Translations under genes and position numbers: made by a program
Notes under the pieces: model-generated
What the model saw: the letters and a program-made list of their open reading frames with translations, nothing else
Databases searched by the model: none
What the model was told of the DNA's origin: nothing
Part shown: piece by piece, positions 5,300 through 11,802 of the stretch
Position numbering within the stretch: the first letter of the stretch is position 1
Layout: the number at the start of each line of letters is the position of its first letter
DNA from: an uncultured Actinomyces sp.
GTDB taxonomy: Bacteria; Actinomycetota; Actinomycetes; Actinomycetales; Actinomycetaceae
Reading direction: 5' to 3'
Assembly (NCBI GenBank): GCA_938030835.1
Contig: CALHID010000170.1
Location: 1 to 11,802 of the forward strand
DNA length: 11,802 bases

Positions 5300-5381
5300 G
5301 TATTCAGTTCAGTTTGTCTGCCCTTCGGGCGAGATCCCCCCCAAGCAGACTGATTGTCAGTCCTAGGCGGGCCTCTGTGCC

Positions 5382-7379
5382 TTAGTGGCCTGAGGGGCTG
5401 GGGGAGGCCGAAGACCCACCCTGTGACACGTAGAGAGTGATGGAGCTGCCCTGTCGTACCGCAGAACCTTCACTGGGTGTTACGCCGGTGACGACACCAG
5501 CAGCTGCGTTACGGTCGGGCATCTGGATGACGGTCACGCGCAATCCCAAGGCCTCAAGCTGAGAGGCGACTTCAGTGTAGTTTGCACCCGTCAGGTTCTG
5601 AGGAACGGTGATGTTACCCGAAGCAATGTTCAGGGCAACGGTATCTCCGCGCTTGGCCTCGGAACCTACAGCCGGAGAGGTCGAGACGACACGGCCCTGC
5701 TGGGCGCCGCCCTCATCAACGGTATTGACGTTTCCAACCGACAGACCCGCCTGGGTCAGTGCAGTACGAGCCTGATCCTGGCTCATGCCAGTCACATCGG
5801 GGATCGTTACCTTCTCAGAGCCAGAGGACACGTAACCGGTAATGGTTGATCCGGCGCGGACCTTCGAGCCTGCAGAAGGACTGACGCGTGCAATCTTGCC
5901 GCTCTCGACCGTATCGGAGGCTTCCTTCTGGTCGGACAGAGTCCACTTCAAGCCCAAGGCTTCAACAGTTTGCTGAGCCTGAGCGGGGGTCATACCGACA
6001 AGGTTATCCGGCAAAGTGATGGAGGCGGGACCTGAAGAAATCGTTGCGGTCACGCGGGACCCCGGCTTTGCAGCGGTTCCGGCCTTCGGATCGGTTGAGA
6101 CAACGGAACCGGCAGGAACACTGTCAGAAGCAACCTGCTCGTTCGCAACAGCCCACTCGAAGCCCTTATCCGTAATGGTCTTCATGGCCTCGGCTTGGGT
6201 CTGACCAACAACGTTGGGTACTTCTGTCGTCGAATCGGCGCGAGAGTGCGTCAGGAAAAGCCAGGCGATACCAATAACCGCGACCAGGACAACACCGATG
6301 ATTCCCGCGATCAGAGCCGCAGGACGCTTCTTCTCGTCCTCTGGTTCCTCATCGTCGCGACGAACCGCAGTTGCTGCAGCTCCGCGAGGACGGATTTGGG
6401 TCTCCTGGGCCTCGGAAGGTGAGGACGCTGCGGGGAATGCGGGCGGCGTGGCAACTGCGGGAAGCGTCTGCGTCGCCTGAGTCGTCCACACCGCGGTGTC
6501 GGGCGCGTTCACATGAGAGCCATGAGCCGCGCGCAGAAGATCTGCCTTCATTGCAGCCGCAGAAGAATAGCGATCGTCAGGGTTCTTCGCCAGAGCTTTC
6601 ATGACAACGCGGTCCATTTCCGGCGGAACATCGGGCGCGATCGAGGAAGGCAGAGGCGGCAGAGTCTGCACGTGCTGGTAGGCGACGGCTACCGCAGAAT
6701 CCCCAGTGAATGGGGGCTTTCCGGTGAGAAGCTCGAAGAGCAAGACGCCTGCAGAATACAAATCCGAGCGTGCATCCACCGGCTTACCCTGTGCCTGCTC
6801 GGGGGAAAGGTATTGAGCGGTGCCAACGACTGCGTTCGTCTGAGTCATCGTCGCCTGAGAATCGGCGATTGCGCGGGCAATACCGAAGTCCATGACCTTG
6901 ACTTCGCCCTTGGAGGTCAGCATGACGTTGCCGGGCTTGATGTCGCGGTGGACCAGGCCAGCGGAATGCGAGTACTCCAGCGCAGAGAGTACGCCGGCAA
7001 CAATGTCAACGACCTCGGGAATGGGGAAGGGGCCCGCGTCGTCGGAGAGCAGGTCCTTCAGCGGACGCCCATCAACGTATTCCATGACGATGTAAGGAAT
7101 TGACACTCGACGTCCATCGGGAAGGATGGTTGGCTCTTCGCCGGTGTCGTAGACCGCAACGATGTTTGGGTGATTAAGCGAAGCTGCGGACTGGGCCTCG
7201 CGACGGAAGCGCGCCTGGAAGACGGAATCCATCGCCAAGTCGGTGCGAAGAGTCTTAATTGCAACGATTCGCGACAGACGCTTGTCGAATCCGAGGTGAA
7301 CTTCGGCCATCCCGCCGCGCCCGATGAGCGAGCGCACCTCGTAGCGTCCCCCTAGAACTCGAGGGGCGGATTCTGCCAT
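5382..7379 (-). CDS. pknB: Membrane serine/threonine protein kinase with four PASTA repeats
   Basis: This 665-residue receptor-type Ser/Thr kinase senses peptidoglycan fragments outside and phosphorylates growth and division proteins inside. The kinase domain (about 13-280) has the glycine loop GRGGMAEV (20-27), K42, αC E61, HRDIKPGN (144-151), DFG (164-166) and activation-loop T179/T181 in TQTNAVVGTAQY, matching T171/T173 of M. tuberculosis PknB. A Thr/Ala/Pro and acidic juxtamembrane region follows, then one membrane segment (about 354-376) and four PASTA repeats (about 384-450, 453-520, 523-588, 589-654), ending in a short Ser-rich tail. The start is the ATG at 7379-7377, with AGGAGG seven bases upstream. 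A longer frame reaching 7505 only reads pknA sequence out of frame. It overlaps pknA by 28 nt and is the last gene of the operon. Confidence 0.96.
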   Translation of the reverse strand: MAESAPRVLGGRYEVRSLIGRGGMAEVHLGFDKRLSRIVAIKTLRTDLAMDSVFQARFRREAQSAASLNHPNIVAVYDTGEEPTILPDGRRVSIPYIVMEYVDGRPLKDLLSDDAGPFPIPEVVDIVAGVLSALEYSHSAGLVHRDIKPGNVMLTSKGEVKVMDFGIARAIADSQATMTQTNAVVGTAQYLSPEQAQGKPVDARSDLYSAGVLLFELLTGKPPFTGDSAVAVAYQHVQTLPPLPSSIAPDVPPEMDRVVMKALAKNPDDRYSSAAAMKADLLRAAHGSHVNAPDTAVWTTQATQTLPAVATPPAFPAASSPSEAQETQIRPRGAAATAVRRDDEEPEDEKKRPAALIAGIIGVVLVAVIGIAWLFLTHSRADSTTEVPNVVGQTQAEAMKTITDKGFEWAVANEQVASDSVPAGSVVSTDPKAGTAAKPGSRVTATISSGPASITLPDNLVGMTPAQAQQTVEALGLKWTLSDQKEASDTVESGKIARVSPSAGSKVRAGSTITGYVSSGSEKVTIPDVTGMSQDQARTALTQAGLSVGNVNTVDEGGAQQGRVVSTSPAVGSEAKRGDTVALNIASGNITVPQNLTGANYTEVASQLEALGLRVTVIQMPDRNAAAGVVTGVTPSEGSAVRQGSSITLYVSQGGSSASPSPSGH

Positions 7380-8938
7380 GTCGAAACCTCCTGATTGAGT
7401 GAGACGTCTGCACTTGTCCTGTGCAGGAGCGACCCTAATCTGTTGTGGATAGTAGCAACCGCAATTAAGAAAATTGTGAGAGAGATCAGGAAGATGACCA
7501 GCCATTTTCCGATTTGCTCACTGCGGCTTGGCTCCGGCGCCACAACAGAACGATTGTAGCGAGTCTTTGCGGGAGCGCTCGTGAGGATTGTTCCGTTCTC
7601 TTCCGTGATCGCGTGCCAGCGGAAAAGCGCGGGGTTGATTCTTGTGGTCTGAGCAGGCCGTTTAGGACGCGCTGGAGCTGGCGCCTTGCGTGCCGAGGCC
7701 TCGGGCGCGGGGGTGTGCACCGCAGGAGCTGTGCTGCGGCTTTGCGCCCTGCGCCCTGGCCTGTCGCCCCGTTCTTCCCTTCGCGAGGCCGTAGAAATAC
7801 GCGAGGAGAGGGAAGGACGGGATGGGGAATCCTTGTGCGAGGCCTCGGGCGTGCGCGTCGGCGTCACCGGGCGAGCTGCCAGGGAAGGCTGTGCTGCCTG
7901 TGCGTCAAAATCGACGGGCTCAAGCATATCTTCGGGAAGGGAACGGCGGTGTGTGTGGCGAATCGGCGCGCTGCGGCGAGCCACGGGGTTGACGCGTGTT
8001 TCGGCCACGGGTTCACCCGGAGCCGGTGGTGCACCGTGCTGGGGAGCTGGAACGCTTGGAGCGGGAAGCGGACGTGCCTGAAGGGAAACGCCCATCTCGC
8101 TGGCTGCCGCAACCAGTTCACGAACAAGTGCAGAACCCGATGCGGGGCGCTGCTGTGGATCTTTATCCAACAGGCGGTAGATCACTTGAGCAAGGGGAGC
8201 GGGAACCGTATCCGGAAGCGCGGGAACCGGCTCATTGACGTGGGCGAAAGCGATATCGACCTGGGACTTCCCGGTGAAAGGACGAACCCCGGCCGCGGCC
8301 TCGTAGGCAATGACACCCAGAGCGTAAAGGTCACCCAGTGAGGTGGCTTTCTCTCCCATTGCCTGCTCGGGGGGAAGGTACTGGGCAGTTCCCATCACCA
8401 TGCCATCGGCGGTCAGATCGATCTGCGAATCTGTACGAGAAATGCCAAAATCCGTCAGCTTAACCATGCCATCGGGTCGAATGAGCACGTTTGCGGGTTT
8501 GATATCGCGATGGACGACACCTGCTTGAGCTGCCGCCCCCAAAGCCATTGCAATCTGCATGAGAATAGGCATGAGGTATTCGGGAGCCAAAGACTGGCCA
8601 CCGCGCAGGTAATCGGTCAAAGGACGTCCTTCGACCAGCTCCATGATGATCCAGCCGCGACCGTTTTCTTCGCCCGAATCTAAAACATTGGCGATATTTG
8701 GATGCTCAACGCTCATCGCGTTACGCGCTTCGATGCGCAAGCGAGAGAGCGAAAGTTCCTGCCCGGATAACTCGGGACGCAAGACCTTCGCAGCAAGAAT
8801 GCGGCCGGTGACGCGATCTCGTGCCTTCCAGACCTCGCCCATTCCTCCTTGGGCAATGAGGGAAAGCAACAGATACCTGCCGCCCAGGACTCGCCCGGCC
8901 AGCTGGTTTGGTGCCCGTGTTGGTTTGGGATCGCTCAC
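7352..8938 (-). CDS. pknA: Membrane serine/threonine protein kinase, PknA type
   Basis: This 528-residue Ser/Thr kinase partners PknB in controlling cell shape, wall synthesis and division. The kinase domain (about 20-278) has the loop IAQGGMGEV (28-36), with Ala in the first Gly position as in mycobacterial PknA, then K51, E70, HRDIKPAN (143-150) and DFG (163-165). The activation loop reads LTADGMVMGTAQY, so T176 aligns with one usual phospho-Thr and D178 replaces the second. Residues 288-475 are a long Pro/Ala/Arg/Ser-rich linker. One membrane segment (about 478-498) precedes a 30-residue outside tail without PASTA repeats, as expected for PknA. The start is GTG 8938-8936, overlapping the pbpA stop as GTGA, with AGGAGGG seven bases upstream. 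Its last 28 nt carry the pknB ribosome binding site and start. Confidence 0.94.
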   Translation of the reverse strand: MSDPKPTRAPNQLAGRVLGGRYLLLSLIAQGGMGEVWKARDRVTGRILAAKVLRPELSGQELSLSRLRIEARNAMSVEHPNIANVLDSGEENGRGWIIMELVEGRPLTDYLRGGQSLAPEYLMPILMQIAMALGAAAQAGVVHRDIKPANVLIRPDGMVKLTDFGISRTDSQIDLTADGMVMGTAQYLPPEQAMGEKATSLGDLYALGVIAYEAAAGVRPFTGKSQVDIAFAHVNEPVPALPDTVPAPLAQVIYRLLDKDPQQRPASGSALVRELVAAASEMGVSLQARPLPAPSVPAPQHGAPPAPGEPVAETRVNPVARRSAPIRHTHRRSLPEDMLEPVDFDAQAAQPSLAARPVTPTRTPEASHKDSPSRPSLSSRISTASRREERGDRPGRRAQSRSTAPAVHTPAPEASARKAPAPARPKRPAQTTRINPALFRWHAITEENGTILTSAPAKTRYNRSVVAPEPSRSEQIGKWLVIFLISLTIFLIAVATIHNRLGSLLHRTSADVSLNQEVSTWQNPPLEF

Positions 8939-10392
8939 TTCAGACCCTCCTGGAGAAGTGCACGTGCGATGGGGCCCGCGTCGGTTCCACCGTGCGGGAC
9001 GGGATGGGATTCATCGCCTTCAACAAGTACCGCGAAGGCGATCTGTGGATTATCGGCGGGGGCGAAACCAACTGCCCAGGCATTTGCGCGGCCGGAACCG
9101 TCGCCTAATTCAGCGGTGCCGGTCTTGGCTGCAACAGAAACTCCTGGAATTGCCATGGAAGTTCCGGTTCCATAGGGCTGGGAGACGACGCCGGTCATCA
9201 TCTGCGTCAGTTGGGAGGAGATCTCGGGGGTGATCTTCTGACCCACGCGGATTGGTGAGGTTTGCGATTGAACCTGAAGATCAGAATCAACGATCTGAGA
9301 AATCAGGTAGGGACGCATCATTGTTCCCTTATTGGCGATGGTCTGTGCGATCATCGCCATCTCCATAGGAGTGACCTTGACCGAGTACTGGCCGATTGCG
9401 CTCATTGCCAGCTGCGCAGAATCCGTTGAATCCGGGAACTGAGAGGGAGTGACGCTGAGCGGAATCTTTTGGGAGGTTCCGAACTCAAAACGGTTTGTTA
9501 CATCTGCCAAATCCGTGTGTGTCAGTTTCTCGCTGGCCAGGACAAAGGTTGTGTTGCACGAACGCGCAAAGGCTTCTGAAAGCGTCGGGTGTCCGTTGCC
9601 GCATTCGGTTGATTCAATATTTGACACCGAGGTTGCCGTTCCGGGAAGCGTGGTTGAGACGGGGGAGTCCATCTCTGTCTCCGGAGTGACCGCACCCTTT
9701 TCAAGAAGAGCAATGGTTGTCAGGATCTTGAAAGTTGACCCGGGAGCGTACAAGTCGCCTGCGATCGCGCGGTTGTACAGGGGCTTAGAGGGATCGTTAA
9801 TGAGATTCGTGTAAGCCGTATTGGCTTCCTGCGAATCGAAGACCGCCAGCGAATTGGGGTCGTAGGAGGGCGACGAATACATGGCTAAGACCGCACCGGT
9901 ATTGGCATCAAGAGCGACAACTGCGCCCTTGCGATTCCCCAGTTTTTCAGCCGCGATCTTTTGCATATTCGGGTTGAGTGTCAAAACGACGCCGCCACCT
10001 TGGCGGTTTTGCCCGGTGAAAAGGTTACGGAAGCGCTGGGCAAGAAGAACCTGAGACTGCCCATCCAAAATGTCCTCAGCCGCTGCTTCCATCCCAGTCG
10101 ACTGCGAGAACGCCGCAGAGAAGTAGCCCGTTGTCTGAGCGTAGAGCGGACCCTGCGAATAGGAACGCTGGTAGCGTGAAGAATCTTCGATCTTTGTTGA
10201 AGAAGCGATGGCTTCTCCAGCAACGATGATGGGACCGCGGTCAACTTCTGCGGCGTGGAGGATGGTTCGCTGGTTGCGTCCATCAGCATTGAGAGATGGC
10301 GCCTGAATGACTTGATTATTCGTCACAATCAGGCCAAGGGCCGCAAACATCATCAAAACGACCACGAAAAGACGACGAATCTGGGTATTCAC
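8935..10392 (-). CDS. pbpA: Class B penicillin-binding protein (peptidoglycan transpeptidase)
   Basis: This 485-residue protein cross-links peptidoglycan peptides outside the membrane, working with the SEDS glycosyltransferase encoded just upstream. It has one N-terminal membrane anchor (about 7-25), a short pedestal region, and a transpeptidase domain from about 155. The three catalytic motifs are present: S219-T-F-K222 (nucleophile S219) in YAPGSTFK, S278-C-N280, and K423-T-G425 in AAKTGTAEL. Length matches mycobacterial PbpA, the class B enzyme of the same cluster. The start is GTG 10392-10390, preceded by GGGAGG six bases upstream, and it overlaps the rodA stop as GTGA. It overlaps pknA by 4 nt, so translation of all four genes is likely coupled. 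Confidence 0.95.
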   Translation of the reverse strand: MNTQIRRLFVVVLMMFAALGLIVTNNQVIQAPSLNADGRNQRTILHAAEVDRGPIIVAGEAIASSTKIEDSSRYQRSYSQGPLYAQTTGYFSAAFSQSTGMEAAAEDILDGQSQVLLAQRFRNLFTGQNRQGGGVVLTLNPNMQKIAAEKLGNRKGAVVALDANTGAVLAMYSSPSYDPNSLAVFDSQEANTAYTNLINDPSKPLYNRAIAGDLYAPGSTFKILTTIALLEKGAVTPETEMDSPVSTTLPGTATSVSNIESTECGNGHPTLSEAFARSCNTTFVLASEKLTHTDLADVTNRFEFGTSQKIPLSVTPSQFPDSTDSAQLAMSAIGQYSVKVTPMEMAMIAQTIANKGTMMRPYLISQIVDSDLQVQSQTSPIRVGQKITPEISSQLTQMMTGVVSQPYGTGTSMAIPGVSVAAKTGTAELGDGSGRANAWAVGFAPADNPQIAFAVLVEGDESHPVPHGGTDAGPIARALLQEGLK

Positions 10393-11802
10393 AGGCGACC
10401 TCCCGCGTGTTCGGGGGTGTGACGCTTCTGGGCATCAACAACGGGAAGATTGCCGGAGGTCCAGGTTGAGGGCGCCGAAGGACGACGTGAAGCATCCGAT
10501 ACGCGGATTAGAAGAGCAACAGCCAGCCATGAGGACACCATCGAAGAACCGCCCGCAGCCAAGAAAGGAGCGGTCAGGCCGGTGAGTGGAATCAGTCGAG
10601 TAATGCCGCCCAAAACCACAAAAATCTGGATTGCGAAGGAGAAGCTCAGACCTGTGGCAAGAAGCTTCCCGAAACCGTCACGTACTCCGATTGCCGCGCG
10701 CATACCTCGTTCGATAAGAATCAAGTACAGGACTAAGATCGCCGCAAGGCCAGTAATTCCAAGCTCTTCGGCGAAAGAAGAGAGGATGAAGTCTGAGTTG
10801 GCCAGGGGGACAAGCTGGGGATAGCCGCGGCCCCAACCCGTTCCCAAAAGTCCGCCCGAGGCCTGGCCGAAGAGGCCTTGGACAAGCTGGTAGGAGCCGC
10901 CGGCTTGAGCGTTGTAGACCTCGGGATCAAGGGCGTTAAGCCAGACCGAAAAGCGTGCACGAACGTGGCTGAAGGTTCTGATTGCGACAAGAACAGCGGG
11001 GACGAACATAAGGAAGCCGATGACCAGCCAGGAGACACGATTTGTGGCGACGTACAGGGTCGCAACAAAAAGTCCAAAGAAAAGTAGCGAGGTCCCCAAG
11101 TCGCGTTGAAGCACCAGGATGGCTACTCCCACAAGCCATACGACCAAGATTGGTCCAAGGTCGCGTGCACGGGGCATCCGCATACCTAGAAACTTAGGGC
11201 CACCAATCGCAAGGTTATCGCGATTGTTCACCAGGTAACCCGCGAAGAAGATTGCCAGCGTGATCTTGACCAGCTCACCGGGTTGCATTGACAGCGGCCC
11301 GAGACTGATCCACACGCGGGCACCGTAAGTTTCCTTACCCAGTCCAGGAATCATCGGTAGAAGGAGTAAAACAAGCGAAAGCAGGCCAAAAGTGTAGGTG
11401 TAGCGACGCAAGACTCGGTGGTCGCGAATAACAACCAAAATGACTGCGGCCAACGCAATTGCAATGCCGACGAACATCATCTGACGCATGCCGACCGTAT
11501 CCATGCCCAGTGCATTCAATGAGAGGTCGATACGGTAAATCATCGCCAAACCCATGCCGGTGAGCGCAACAGCGACCGGCAAAATAACGGGATCAGCGTA
11601 GGGAGCCAAGAAGTGGACTCCGATTTCGGCAAGGATTGCGATGGTAAGCAAAATTCCGATGTGAAGTCCGAGGTTTGCCGGGGGCTCGCCCGTCCGGTTG
11701 ATACTGGTGATGACATAGCCACCAATGCCGACGGCTAGCGCTAGGAGCATAAGGACAAGCTCAAGAAAACGTCGGGGACGAACGGGGTTAATGGATACGG
11801 TT
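10389..11802 (-). CDS. rodA: SEDS family peptidoglycan glycosyltransferase RodA/FtsW (5' end outside the window)
   Basis: This polytopic membrane protein polymerises lipid II into glycan strands. The frame is open through the right edge. Upstream of the internal ATG at 11750 it continues with SINPVRPRRFLELVL, matching the basic N-terminus of actinobacterial RodA, so 11750 is not the true start. About 470 residues are visible, close to the full length of M. tuberculosis RodA, so only a few should be missing. SEDS motifs seen: SMQPGELVKI, LQRDLGTSLLFFG, LANSDFILSSFAEELG, whose Asp (codon 10793-10791) fits the conserved essential loop Asp of SEDS enzymes, and LTAPFLAAGGSS. The soluble C-terminal tail ends HAGGRL. 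Position before pbpA, pknA and pknB favours RodA over FtsW. pstP and FHA-protein genes usually precede it, here beyond the edge. Confidence 0.93.
   Translation of the reverse strand, partial: TVSINPVRPRRFLELVLMLLALAVGIGGYVITSINRTGEPPANLGLHIGILLTIAILAEIGVHFLAPYADPVILPVAVALTGMGLAMIYRIDLSLNALGMDTVGMRQMMFVGIAIALAAVILVVIRDHRVLRRYTYTFGLLSLVLLLLPMIPGLGKETYGARVWISLGPLSMQPGELVKITLAIFFAGYLVNNRDNLAIGGPKFLGMRMPRARDLGPILVVWLVGVAILVLQRDLGTSLLFFGLFVATLYVATNRVSWLVIGFLMFVPAVLVAIRTFSHVRARFSVWLNALDPEVYNAQAGGSYQLVQGLFGQASGGLLGTGWGRGYPQLVPLANSDFILSSFAEELGITGLAAILVLYLILIERGMRAAIGVRDGFGKLLATGLSFSFAIQIFVVLGGITRLIPLTGLTAPFLAAGGSSMVSSWLAVALLIRVSDASRRPSAPSTWTSGNLPVVDAQKRHTPEHAGGRL

Noticed and set aside
7380..7505. A longer pknB N-terminus
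   Set aside because: The extra 42 residues are the pknA C-terminal coding sequence read in another frame. The ATG at 7379 has the ribosome binding site and gives the normal PknB start.
7514..8341. A 275-residue plus-strand frame opposite pknA
   Set aside because: It lies wholly antisense to the linker and kinase-domain coding of pknA, is Arg/Cys/Trp-rich without any recognisable motif, and comes from the GC-rich third positions of pknA.
1..11802. CRISPR arrays, insertion sequences, prophage genes, tRNA or rRNA genes
   Set aside because: I saw no regularly spaced long repeats, transposase or integrase motifs, terminal inverted repeats, or cloverleaf-like sequences. Apart from the DUF364 gene the window is a conserved housekeeping locus.

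Overview
The window reads as a conserved chromosomal neighbourhood of an actinobacterium. The gene set ppiA, rhomboid, crgA, DUF881 protein, class E sortase and (on the minus strand) rodA-pbpA-pknA-pknB is the cell-envelope and division locus that lies a few genes from dnaA/gyrA in mycobacteria and many other actinobacteria. The moderate GC content, frequent GTG starts and the sortase gene beside the kinases suggest an Actinomyces/Schaalia-like member of the Actinomycetaceae rather than Streptomyces or Mycobacterium. The genus is inferred from gene content only.

Layout. Positions 1-83 hold the 5' end of an unrecognised minus-strand gene. Positions 235-2452 are a plus-strand operon: cytoplasmic cyclophilin PpiA, a rhomboid protease with an N-terminal zinc-binding domain, and a DUF4213/DUF364 Rossmann-like protein. 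Positions 2453-3028 are a long AT-rich gap between convergent genes. It holds eight DnaA-box-like 9-mers in two clusters (two are perfect TGTGGATAA), followed by a strong crgA terminator. crgA (minus, to 3448) is divergent from a plus-strand operon at 3613-5247: DUF881 protein, class E sortase and a 50-residue membrane protein. A 15-bp bidirectional terminator at 5267-5299 separates this from the minus-strand operon at 5382-11802: rodA (5' end outside the window), pbpA, pknA and pknB, joined by 4-nt, 4-nt and 28-nt overlaps.

How the genes work together. RodA (SEDS glycosyltransferase) and PbpA (class B transpeptidase) form a peptidoglycan-synthesis pair. PknA and PknB are the membrane Ser/Thr kinases that control growth and division, PknB sensing wall fragments through four PASTA repeats. 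CrgA is a small divisome membrane protein. The sortase attaches surface proteins to the wall or processes them.

The most notable item is the DnaA-box region at about 2598-2859. It lies between the 3' ends of two convergent genes, where no promoter is needed, so it may be the chromosomal origin (displaced from dnaA), an auxiliary part of it, or a DnaA-titrating site. Smaller oddities are a highly charged N-terminal extension on CrgA, an Asp in place of one activation-loop phospho-Thr in PknA, an abnormally close ribosome binding site in front of ppiA, and a DUF364 gene not expected at this locus.
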